Under the pieces are notes generated by a model, which searched no databases, had not been told where the DNA came from, and was given only the letters and a program-made list of their open reading frames with translations. From Cytospora piceicola (lineage: Eukaryota; Ascomycota; Sordariomycetes; Diaporthales; Cytosporaceae), in NCBI GenBank assembly GCA_023375675.1, contig JALQBC010000028.1, positions 186,001 to 250,000 of the forward strand: DNA of 64,000 nt, read 5' to 3'. Positions 52,501 through 63,140 of this stretch are shown piece after piece (the first letter of the stretch is position 1; the number at the start of each line of letters is the position of its first letter). The position numbers and the translations under genes were made by a program.

Positions 52501-53164
52501 TAGTATAAACAGATACGGTTTTAAGTATATATATTATACTTTTAATAGGTCGAAATATAGTAATATTTCGAAAACGTTAAGATTTAACTATATTATAAGT
52601 TTTAATAGTATATAAGATAATTAGATTATATTAAAAGGGATATAGCTAACTATATTTAAAAAGAGCGTAGTTTTTAAAGACGTAAAGGGTTTTACTATTT
52701 AATAATCTTATATCTTTAATATATCGTTACTATACTAAATAGTTATTATACCTTTCGCGGTTAATATATAGTCTTCCGGTCGAATAACGATAATAAGGTT
52801 ATTATTAATATAACCGATAAGTAATACGCCGACTATAGTAATAACGGTTTTAGTTTTATTAATTTTTAGCTTAAAATAAAAGTAACTATTATTTTCGACT
52901 TAGTTAAAATAAGTTTCGATACTTATTAAGTAAGTAGTTTTTTTAATACTAACTAATTATACTACTATAAGCGACTTCTTTATAATAAAAACCGATAAAT
53001 TAGTATATATTATTTAAAAGTAAGCTGTTAAGAAATAAACGGTATATACTATATTTCTAGTATCTTTTTAAATCGATCCGATAAATTATTTTAACAGATA
53101 AGAACTTAAGACTAAGAATAGTACTTCTGATTAAATAGTAAAGGTTAGCTTATATTAAAAGTAG

Positions 53165-53580
53165 TTAGATAACGTTTACTATATCGAATTAAGCTATTAC
53201 TAGCTTTTATCCCGGATTTATAAGGAAAGGTTATATATAAATAACGTTTACTATATCGGGCTAACTTATAATTAAAAACTTTACCCCGAACTTATTAAAA
53301 AAGGCTTAAATTACTTATTATTTTATATAAGTTATATTTACTATATCGAGTTAAACTATTGCTTACTTTTATCCCGGATCTATAAAGAAAAGCTATAGTT
53401 AATCGACGTTTACTATATTAAGCTAACGTATAACTAAAAACTTTACCTCGGACTTACCGGGAAAGGCTTAAATTACTTATATACTATATATAATTTAAGT
53501 TACGCTTACTATATTTAATTAAACTACTATTAGCCTTTACTCTAAATTTACTAAAAGAGGTGCTTTTAATTTAGCTAGTT
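53165..53580 (+). repeat. tandem repeat, five copies, same family as 37.5 kb
   Basis: Units are anchored on ACGTTTACTATATCG or close variants at about 53,173, 53,245, 53,335, 53,407 and 53,503. Spacing alternates between 72 and 90-96 bases. Each carries a CCCGGA(T/C)CTA-like core and GAAAAGGCTTAAAT-like end. Orientation is the same as in the 37.5-kb array, and the flanking sequences differ. Confidence 0.8.
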
Positions 53581-54737
53581 ATAATAACTATAGTAGTAAT
53601 CTTTTATAACTACGATATTCTTTACGATCGATTTTATAAATACTATATATATATAAGGCTATTAAGCCTTCCGGGAGTCTATATAATAATATATTATATA
53701 AGGTTAAAGTAAGATAAGTAGACGTTAAGTATTATTAGTAGTTATTATCTCGGTATTATAATTTAATTTTAAAATTATTAAAGTAAAATAATAAGTAAAC
53801 TTAAGGTATTTAATATTTAGTTTGACTAAGCTTAGTATACCTTTATAAGTATATAAGTATCTAATTTTAATTTATCGAGCTTATATAGCCTTTTCTATAC
53901 TTATATCTAATATAAGACTTATATATAGAGTTTTAATTAATAAATTTAATTATTTTAGATATTAATATTAAACCGACCGGAAGCCGTTATAAATAGTATA
54001 ACCGGTAAAGCTTAAGCTTTTTATAAATACTTACGTAAAAACCTAAACGATACTTTTAATATTTTTATCTACTTTATCCGGATTATTTAAAACGGTTACT
54101 TTAAGTTTAGCTTTATAAAGTACGGTACTACGTTATCTAATATCGATAAAAAAGTAATATGTTTTTAAGATTTTTCTTTTTATCTTATAAATAAAGAAAG
54201 ACAGTTTTAAGATTTCGGCTATTATTTAGCCGAAAAAAAGCGTTATATCTTTAACTAAAAACGTTAGCTTTCCGAGAAAGAGTATTACGTCGAAGCTAAA
54301 GATAAGCAGTTAAATAAAAAGGCTTATATCTTTAAACGGAACAAGCAGTTTATTAAGGTTTATAGTATATAAATAAGAGAACAGGAGCGTTATTTAGTAA
54401 AGGTTATTAATTCGATTTCGAAGGCCTTAATAAAAGCCGAACTATAAAGCTTTTAAGTAAACTATAAAGTAAAGGTTATAAATAAGACGGTTTCGGAGGT
54501 AAGAGCTAGAATATATAAGATACGAAATACTATAAAAAGTATAGTTAGTATATTATAAAATATTAGTTCGAAAGTCGGGATAGATTAAGTATTATAATTT
54601 AGGTACGTTTTTTTAACTCCTCGAAGATTATTATAACGGTTAAAAAGTATAGAAACCCGATAAAACTTAAAATAACGACCTTTACTCTACTGTTTCTTAA
54701 CTAATATCTTAAGCTTTAACAGCCTTCGATAATAATA

Positions 54738-55025
54738 TTTTTAACCGCGATATCTTTAACCGCGATGTTTTTAACTACGATCTTTTTAACTATAATCTTT
54801 TTAACTGCGATTTCTTTAACCGCGATCTCTTTAACCGTAATCTCTTTAACCGCGATCTCTTTAACCGCAATGTTTATTTAACCGATTATATAATAATTTC
54901 TAACCTTAAATAATAAACTTATACGACCTTTTTATCTGCCGTTTTCTAATTAACCCTTTACGTTTCGATAGCCCCGACTATAATACCTCCGACCGCGATA
55001 CCTCCGACTACGATACCCCCGACCG
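54738..55025 (+). repeat. 15-bp periodic repeats (pentapeptide-type) in two sub-arrays
   Basis: Nine copies with exact 15-base spacing run from 54,738 to 54,872 (unit TTTAACCGCGATCTC). Four related copies (GACCGCGATACCTCC) lie at 54,976-55,025. In the natural frame the first gives repeating FNRDL and the second DRDTS/DYDTS. The common pattern [ND]RDxx suggests they were once one array, although the present frames differ by an indel. Exact 15-base periodicity indicates a former protein repeat. Its resemblance to pentapeptide-repeat proteins is only in period, not in the classical A[DN]LxX consensus. Confidence 0.65.
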
Positions 55026-55689
55026 ATTATTATAATATCCGGTACGGCGTAGTAAGAAAAGGATATAGTATAGTATAGTAAAAATAGTAATAGCTTTATA
55101 ACTTAACGTTCGCTTAAAGAGAGCGGTATACGTATTACTAGCTATATATTAAAAGAATACGTTTAGCCTTACTATTCTAACTTTATTTAACCTTTAGCTT
55201 TATTCTTATAATTAAGTTAAACTGACTTAATTATAAAAGCAGATATTTATTCTTAATACCGGTATTTACCTACTTAAATTAAAGTATAAATAACGTAATA
55301 CTAGTCTATAAGTTTATTAAATAAAAATAAGTTAAATCTTATTTACTTTCTACCCTTTAATTATTTTTATTATTTTTTAATCGGTTTTATACTTATACTT
55401 ATACCCGATCTTTTCGTTTTCTATAAAATATTCTAAATAATATACTTAGTAAAAAGCTCTTTATTATTATAAGAGAAACTAATATATAAGATCCCCTTTT
55501 ACCGTACCTATACTAATATATCCGGGTACCTTTATTTAAAAATACCTTTTAAAATAGGTAAAACTCTATTATATATTAACATATTAAGAGAAATACCTTT
55601 ATCGTTTAATAAAAGTTATACGACTAACTTCGCCTTTTCCTTACTTTTTTTCTTATCGATAAGATACAGAATACTTTTTTAGTCGAGCT

Positions 55690-56190
55690 TTTTTTAAAGC
55701 TAGCTCGGTATTTAAAAGAAAATACCTTTTCTCGGCTTTACTTTAAACTACAAAGGCTTAATACCGGTCTTTTAATATATAAGAAGCGTATATTTTTTAA
55801 CGCAAAAGAGATCTATAAAGGTATTATCGGCTAATAACTTTCGGTCCGAGATAAGAAATATAATAGGTATATCGATAATTTCTAGCTACGTTAGCTGTTT
55901 AGAAATAAACTGTTTTAGCTTTTATTATAGCTATATAATATTTTTTCCTTAAGATAACGTTTATTTAAGCAGAATAGCCGTTAAGGCGGCTTAAGGCTAG
56001 CTTTTATATAAGTTAACGTATATTTTTACTTTATCGAAAAAGCTTTTATTTAAAAAGAGCTTCCGCTTTAATAGGATAACTATAAGGGTATAGCTTCGTT
56101 CTTATAGTTAATTCCCCTCTTATAAAAGTTTATACTTCGGCAGAATAACTATTATATTATCTGCTAGTAGCCGGTCGGGTTTATTATATT
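55690..56190 (-). pseudogene. RIP-broken coding relic, unknown family
   Basis: A minus-strand frame runs from about 56,185 to 55,690, reading PDRLLADNIIVILPKYKLL, then YTLIVILLKRKLFLNKSFFD, and LEIIDIPIIFLISDRKLLAD, ending LFCVKKYTLLIY. Interruptions are TAA/TAG at positions where Gln fits. It clearly was coding, but no domain is recognisable. Confidence 0.5.
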
Positions 56191-58009
56191 AAAAGATCGT
56201 TTTATATATTAGTTTATAAATAGGTTTATCTATAATTATTAAAAGAAGAGACTTTACCTTTAAATCTTATACAATTAATTTAATAAGCTCCTCCCGCGAT
56301 ATATCGGATATTAACCGTATTCTTTTACGTTCTACGTACGTATATATACTTTAGTAGTTTATAGCGATAATATTAAAGACTTTAAGTAGTAGTATACGGT
56401 ATATATCTACGCTATATTATAAGTTCTTATAAGCTAAGGTATCGGCAATTAGTAAATTAGTAAAAAGCAGTCTATATTATTACGCCTTTTAGCCTTTATT
56501 TAGAAAGATACGTTATTCGATAATCTGCTAACGTAGCTCCGGAACTGTTATATCGAACAGTCTCTTCGGCTTATTAAAAAGAGGCTATATATACTATATT
56601 ATATTAAGCCGGTCTTATTCTTAAAGCTCGGACTAGTAATATATTAATATAACTTTAAACAGATATAAAGGAAAAGGTATAAACTATAATATAACCCGAG
56701 ATAGTACCCTTTTTCGTTTAGTATTTTAGCTTTAAAGTATAGTCTTTAATCTTTTTAATTAATAGATTTATAAAAGGTAATAGCTTTTCTACAAAAGAGT
56801 TATCCTGTAGTAATATAAATTCTTATAGTATTAAAAGGACTATTAAACGGCTATAATCGGCCTTATCTAAGATCTTTTACTAATTAGTAAGGCGGCGGAG
56901 GTTATACTTAATCGACGGTATTATTCTTTTAGCCGTCTTTTATACGAGAATAAATCTCGATAAAGTTAGCTTTTAGTTTTTAAAAGTTATAGTTATATCT
57001 GTCGAAAGTAGTAGGCTTAAAAATAAAAGACCTCGATTATCGACTACAGACCGTTAATTTCGATACGTAGTAATAATAGACTGCTAGATAGCTTTTTTAA
57101 GTACCTTTATTAAACACCTTTTTTAAAAACCTCTATTAGGTACGGCTTTCTAAACGTCGTTTTATTATCTTATATTATTATATATTATAAGTCTTAAGCT
57201 CTTTATTCGTTTAAAAGAACTATTATATAGCTAGTAAGCTATTTCGAATTACGTACGAATTATATACTAAAAAGGCTAATCGTAGTTTTTAAACGTATTT
57301 CGGTAACTCGGTTCTATTCCGGTACTTACTATTTTTTAATAAAGGCTTTTTTAAACAAGCGCCTTATATACTTAAACTTTATACTTTACGTAATTACCTT
57401 TTTTATACTTTATACTTCTTATAACTTTACCTTCTTTATTTAACCTCTTATAACCTTACCTACTTCCTTATACTTCTTATAACGTATACTACGTATATAT
57501 TACCTTAATATTATTAGATATTTAGACTCTTATTAGATATTCTAACCTTAAACTATTACTATTATAAGTAAACGTAACAAACTACCTTTTAAGCTAGCTC
57601 CGAAGCTAACGTATTAATAAATATTAATAATTAATTAAACGTTCGGCTATACGTTATCTAGTATATCATCTACAGTAACTTATAACCTTTATCGAACACT
57701 TACTTCGTTTCGATACTAATTCTATCTACTTTATAACTAATCCCCCGAGAAGACTACTTAATAACCGACTAACCCTACATAATACTTAGCTAGTTATCGA
57801 CTAAGCTATCGACTAAGCTATCGACAGTAAGTTAGAAAACATTTTATTCTTTATTTCGACAGATTAATACTAACAATCCTAGCTAAAGCTAACCCCTTAA
57901 AAAAAAAACTAACTAGCCGACTAACTAACCGACTAGTCTTATATAATACCTAAAGGTTTATTCTAGCCTTACGTTATTAAAAACAGATACGTAATTATCG
58001 CTTAAACAG

Positions 58010-59985
58010 TCTTTAACTAAAAGGCTAACGACGAAATGTTTTTAGTCGCTTTTAAAGATATTTTTACGTTTAAATTAAAAGACTATATATTTCTATCTTA
58101 TTTTCGAAAAGATAAAACATTTATACCCGGCCTTTCTTAACTATAGTATAACGAATATATTAAAAACGTTATAAATAGCTTTTAGCAGAACTTTTATAAA
58201 ATCCCCTCGACTAATATTACTTCGCCGAAGGCTAATAAAACCGAAATTCTAAAACTATAAGCCTTCGACTCTTTAACCGGCTAAAATATCCTTTTTTTTA
58301 TATCTCTATTTATAATATCTCTAAAGGCTTTTATACTTTTCGTTTTTCGTTAAAAGGCCTTATACTACTATATAAAGGCTAATTTAGCAGTTATTATAAG
58401 CTTTTTTAACTAAGTAAAAGGCCCGGATATATTTATTTTAAACCTTATAGTCGCCGCCTGTTAATAAAAAGTCTTACGAGATTTCGAAACGCTTTAAGAT
58501 TAACGCCTTCCTATTCTTTAATAGCTTACCGTTACTATAAAAAACCTTACGATAGCTCGACGTTTATTAAAGCTTTATAACCGGAGCCGTTAAGCTCGGC
58601 TAAAGTAATAGGCCGATATAACGAACGAAGACTTAAAGATAGTTTTTAAGACCGTTTTTATTAAGAGAAAGATACGGATTTTAAAAGAAAAGCTTATAAA
58701 GGCTAAACGAAATAATAGCCTTCTTTTTAGCCTCCGAATCGTAAATATAAGATCTTTTAACAACATATTAATTTAAAAAGTATCCCGGATCTAATAAAAC
58801 TATCTAGCTATTTTTAAAAGCTACAGCTTCGGCGAATTAAAATTTAAAACTTATATATTTCTCGACGGTATATATATTTATCCTTTCTATATCTCTTATT
58901 ATAGTTAGCTACGTTCTCTTAACTATATAATCGGTATTTTATATACTATACTAGTTTCGTTAAATTTCTATAGGAAATATAATAAAGCTATAGTATACTA
59001 TAACCTTTATAAGCTTAAACTAAATATCTATTAAAAGCGATTCTTTTTTTAAATTATTTATAACGTTTTATAATAAGTCGCTTAAGCTATTTAAAAGGTT
59101 AGTAACCGATAGCTAAGTAAAAACTGCTTTTCGCTAAACTTTATACTTAAAGTTTAATAGTTAATTATAAACCGTTAAGGCTTCCCGATTATACTTTTCG
59201 AGTATAGTCTTTTCCGCTACGTACTTACTATATAAAGACTTCCGAACTCGGTAATATTTTCGAGATACTAAAGTCTTTTATTACCGGTAGTTAAACCTGT
59301 TAAGTATCCGGACTTATTCGATCCGGTCGAAAGCTTTTAAAACGAGTTTTATAACGTTACTTAAAATAGTAATATTACTAATAAAGTTATAGGTAAGTCG
59401 GAGCCTTTATTTTAGTTAGCCTAGTTTACTTACTTATTACAGATCTTAACGAAAAGTTTATTTTAAAAGCTCGACTTTAAACTTAACAAAAAGCGATAAG
59501 CTTTAAAAGAACGTCTTAAGATAAAAGCCCTTAACTCTTCGTTTCCCGACTTTAATATACTAAACCCTTTATACGCCTAACTTATAGATAGTTAAGACTA
59601 ACCGTTCTCTTTCTAATACCTATACCTATACTACTCTTTTTTTAACTTCGACGCCGGTTAATACTAGTACTACTTTAACCGCTTTTATAATAAGTAAAAG
59701 TATAGGTATAACGATTATTAAAAGTTATTTTTTAACTAAAAAGCTTTAAAAGCTTATCGGGATATTAACTTTTATTTCGGTATAAAGAGTATTCTCGACT
59801 AAGCTTATAACTTCTTCCGGGAATACTTTTATTATAACTATATCGACTATACCGGGAAGCGGAAGAGATTCGGTATAAAATATTACTTCGCTCGATACTG
59901 CTAAAGTTATAAACTTTTAAAAGAACGATCGCTTCCGACGATAGTTTACAAATATAGCTTTTACTAAGCAAGTAAAATAAGATAT
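58010..59985 (+). pseudogene. long RIP-broken coding relic near the right end of the block
   Basis: A plus-strand frame can be traced with few shifts for well over 1 kb: DEMFLVAFKDIFTFKLKDYI near 58,030, GRYNERRLKDSF and DTDFKRKAYKG near 58,610-58,710, and IDYTGKRKRFGIKYYFARY near 59,830-59,890. Stops fall overwhelmingly at TAA/TAG that would revert to Gln codons. Coding direction points towards the right terminal repeat. This is the longest relic I could follow and the best candidate for the element's own main protein. I found no clear transposase, integrase or polymerase motif. Confidence 0.5.
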
Positions 59986-61479
59986 ATTAACACGTATTAA
60001 GCCTTTAAATTCTATTAATAATATATAAACGACCGTAGTAAGCTTAACTAAAAGCTGTCGAAAACGTTTTAATACTCGGTTTATTATTTCGAAACCTATA
60101 TATAGTAGTATTAGTAGAGATATAAAAACTCGGAGAACTATAAAAAGGTCGTTTTTTACTTTAACCTTTATTTTAAAAATAAAATAGATATTATCGATAA
60201 AGCTGCCGTTTAAACGTAAAAGGCTATAAAAAAGCCTTCTTTATCGAAAGTACTTTAAGATTCTTAAAATACTTATAAGGCTATATAAGATCGCGGTTTA
60301 TAGAAAAAGGGCTAAAGTAACGAGTAAAAGGAAAAACCTATTATATATTAGGCTTATAAACTAAGCTTTTAAAATATAAGTTATTATAATATATATCTTA
60401 AATCTGCAGAACACGAATTCTGTAATTCTACCTCTATCTTATCGCTATAAAAGTATCGTTATTAACTTTATAACTTCGAAACGAATATCTTTTACCGGTC
60501 GAAAAAGTATACTATAAAGTACTATCTAATACTTAAGATCGAGCTATTAAACCTTATAAGAAAGGTTAAAAACCTTTCTAAAAAGCTTTAAGATATCCTT
60601 TCGAGTAATAACGGTATCTTTACCGACTTAAAGGAATACGTATATTCCGAATACTTTTATTTATTCTTAAAGAAAAGCAGTCTTTTATAATACTAGTTAT
60701 TAAGCGGCTGCTATATAAACCGCGATATACTTAAGTCGATTAATAACTACGTTTCGATCGCTTATATAAAAGTACGTATATACCTTAAAGGTTAAAAGCC
60801 TGCTAAAAGCGATAGTTAAACTTTATAGCTATTACCTTAAAGTAAAGCTTTCGGGAAGGGTAAAACGTCCGGAAAAGGTAAAGTAGGTATTACTATTAAA
60901 GGTATCGCTACTAGATAACAGCCGGTTTCGAATTTAAGGTCGACCTTAAAACGTTAGAATTCTAACAATAGTTACTCTTTAAAAAGGTCTTTAAAACGCT
61001 AGTCCTTAGAAGTAAAGGATTTTATAATACGTCGACGATTATTACGGCTAGCCGCCCTTTAGCCGAATAGTATATCGCTATTAGTATAGGCAGTAGTATT
61101 AAACGATATTATAAATAAAGGTAAGGATAGTTCTAAGGATAATAGCGCTAAAGGTAACGGTATAGATATTAACGGTATAGAGAGTAACGATAGTAACGAT
61201 AATAACGATAATTTTAAAGGTAAATAATAGCTCTAATAGTAATAAAGTAATAACGATAATAACTTTATAATAAATAAGGGTAAGGATATTTAGATTAAGA
61301 TATATGAATTTTAAGCGTTAAGATATTATACGAACGATTATAACTATTTATTGCTTTTATTACCTTTAGTATTTAATCGAATAGCCTTTCTTTTTATCCT
61401 TTTTAAGCCGGGGGCCTTTTATAACTAACCTTTAGGCGAGATTTTTACGTCGTTTATATCGTAATCTAGTAGCTATCTT

Positions 61480-62446
61480 TATAATATACGTTACGTTTTC
61501 TGTAACGGACCGACTATAAAAGGTATTATAGCTATACGTTATATATTCTATATTCTATCTTCTATAACGGACCGATTATAAAAAGCATTATAGCTTAGTA
61601 TCGCCTTTCCTACTCGGTATAGCTTAAGCCGATTATAGCGGACCGACCGTAAAGGTATCGTAGCTATTACTTAAGTAGTTACTACTTAAGTAGTTACGTA
61701 TTCTGTAATAGACCGACTATAAAAGGTATCGTAGCTATACGTTACGTGTTTTATAGCAGACCGACTATAAAAGGTATCGTAGCTATTACCTAGGCAGTTA
61801 GTTCCGTAGCGGACCGACCGTAAAAGCTATCGTAGCTATATAAAAAGTATTATAGCTTAATATCGCCTTTCTTACTCGGTATAGCCTAAGCCGACTGTAG
61901 CGGACCGACCGTAAGAAGTATTATAGCTATATATCTTCTGTAGCGGACCGACTGTAAAGGTATCGTAGCTATACGTTATATATTCCGTAGTAGACCGACT
62001 GTAAGATAAACTATAAATATACTACCGATACGACTACAGTTAAATAAACAGAGGACTATTAGGCGTAATAAAAGCTAGACGATTAAGACTCGAAGGCCGA
62101 AGGTCGAAGGTTAAAAGCGATATAAAGACAGACGGCTACGATTAGACTCGAAAGTCGAAGGTTAAAGGTCGAGGGTCGAGGGTCGAGGGCTATATAGAGA
62201 CAGAGAGATAGCTACGATTAGACTCGAAGGCTAGATTTAAAGGTCGAAGCAAAACTCACGATATATATATCAGCTTTAAATACACTCTAAAAACATATAT
62301 TATACTCGAGATGTACTCCAGAAACAGGCCTTAGACTCGAAAATACACTCTAGAAACAGGTCTTAAACTCGAAAATCTGCTCCAGAAACACTGTCTCAGG
62401 AGTTAAGACCTACCAAAATCGGAAATTATCGCCTCTCGTTATCGAG
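61480..62446 (-). repeat. right terminal inverted repeat of the 35-kb block
   Basis: Reading inward from 62,446: CTCGATAACGAGAGGCGATA, the AGGTCTTAACTCCTGAGACA segment, three or four degenerate 31-32-base units (62,280-62,395), a stretch of AGACTCGAAGG/GGTCGAGG repeats (62,080-62,255), then nine copies of the CGGACCGACCGTAAAGG core between about 61,508 and 62,010. The order matches the left end, apart from different copy numbers. TTAGGCGTAATAAAAGCTAG at about 62,059 matches the left end inverted. Confidence 0.75.
61505..62012 (-). repeat. right subterminal repeat array (CGGACCGACCGTAAAGG family)
   Basis: Nine copies of (C/A)GACCGA(C/T)(C/T)(G/A)TAAAAGG recur every 40-90 bases, most followed by TATCGTAGCTATA. 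Two of the units are embedded in a longer duplicated segment containing CGCCTTTC(C/T)TACTCGGTATAG. They are inverted relative to the array at 27.7-28.04 kb. Confidence 0.85.
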
Positions 62447-63140
62447 GCAGGCCATGTGGGCTCATATCAGGAAGCATAGAGATGGCCTTTTCGTTCTTGC
62501 AGACCACTTCCCACTCATCGTCTCCAAGCTTTCTGAACGAGGCAGTTGACCAAGGCTCCCATCCCAGCAGGCCATAGTCGATGGTCTCAGCCAGCAAGGA
62601 CTCTTCACTCGTGGGCATGGATTCCCCCTTCCAAGGACATAACAGCCTGGTCTCCATGGGAAGGATGCAAGTCTGGAGACTGGGAAACTGGCTTAGCAAA
62701 AGCCCAGGTGCCCCATAGTCAAGCCAGTCCCTTTCGGGGCCGTGCAAGTGCTCGTGATGGTGCGATCTGCCGAAATATCCGACGAGCATCTCACGAAACT
62801 TGAATCCTCTGACAAGGCCCAATTCTTTGACATGAGCCTTGGTGAAGTCCGAGACGTTCTTTATGGAATCAAGAGAGGAGCAGGTTTCGAAGACCATACG
62901 AGTTTCCGCGTAAAAGATGGGCCTGGCCTCGTCGTAGGCCTGACGACAGGTGAGCAGTAGTTGCCACTGATCGGTAGCTTGGAAGGTGTTCTTGCTGGTA
63001 TCCTGGATGACCTTGGCGCCCTTGAAGGTGAAACTATAGATCATGTCGCGGATCTCTCTGGGGACGCCATCGAGCAGCAGGCACGAGGGACCCTGGGACA
63101 ACGGGTCGCTGACGACCGCTCGGTCGGTCGGGCTGGCCAT
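62439..63140 (-). CDS. 2EXR-domain protein, 3' end overrun by the element terminus
   Basis: Single-exon frame of 233 residues with start context CAACCATGGCC. Residues about 20-95 carry the 2EXR (F-box-like) signature common in expanded Pezizomycotina families: CLLLDGVPREIRDMIYSFTF, then WQLLLTCRQAYDEARPIFYAE. The remainder includes FREMLVGYFGRSHH and a C-terminal DDEWEVVCKNEKAISML. The role of such proteins is mostly unknown; some may act as ubiquitin-ligase adaptors. The stop codon TAA (62,439-62,441) and the last Arg codon lie inside the terminal repeat of the 35-kb block, so the native C-terminus may have been replaced. The remaining length is near the low end for this family by general impression. 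No RIP-type damage is seen in the gene. Confidence 0.75.
   Translation of the reverse strand: MASPTDRAVVSDPLSQGPSCLLLDGVPREIRDMIYSFTFKGAKVIQDTSKNTFQATDQWQLLLTCRQAYDEARPIFYAETRMVFETCSSLDSIKNVSDFTKAHVKELGLVRGFKFREMLVGYFGRSHHHEHLHGPERDWLDYGAPGLLLSQFPSLQTCILPMETRLLCPWKGESMPTSEESLLAETIDYGLLGWEPWSTASFRKLGDDEWEVVCKNEKAISMLPDMSPHGLPR

Larger units (their letters stand above)
27350..62446. mobile_element. 35.1-kb RIP-degraded block bounded by inverted terminal repeats
   Basis: The block is AT-rich and CpA/TpG-depleted throughout and begins and ends sharply. Both ends carry the same composite sequence in inverted orientation: a terminal motif (GATAACGAGAGGCGATAATTT-like, then AGGTCTTRACTCCTGAGACA), 31-bp tandem repeats, and an array of about 50-base repeats with the core CGGACCGACCGTAAAGG. 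Inside are relic frames on both strands with stops mainly at former Gln codons. One very large DNA element with long terminal inverted repeats is the simplest reading. Alternatives are two facing insertions of one family with other transposons between them, or a nested cluster. No target-site duplication was evident at either edge. No superfamily was assigned. Confidence 0.65.

Noticed and set aside
27350..62446. Starship-type cargo element with a tyrosine-recombinase captain
   Set aside because: Size would fit, but I could not find a captain-like gene near either end, and the long composite terminal inverted repeats are not typical of that group as I know it. Not excluded.
62439..63140. The 2EXR gene and the small gene at 27.0-27.3 kb as two halves of one gene split by the element
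   Set aside because: The small gene has its own ATG and a sequence unlike a 2EXR C-terminus, so the insertion more likely fell between two neighbouring minus-strand genes.
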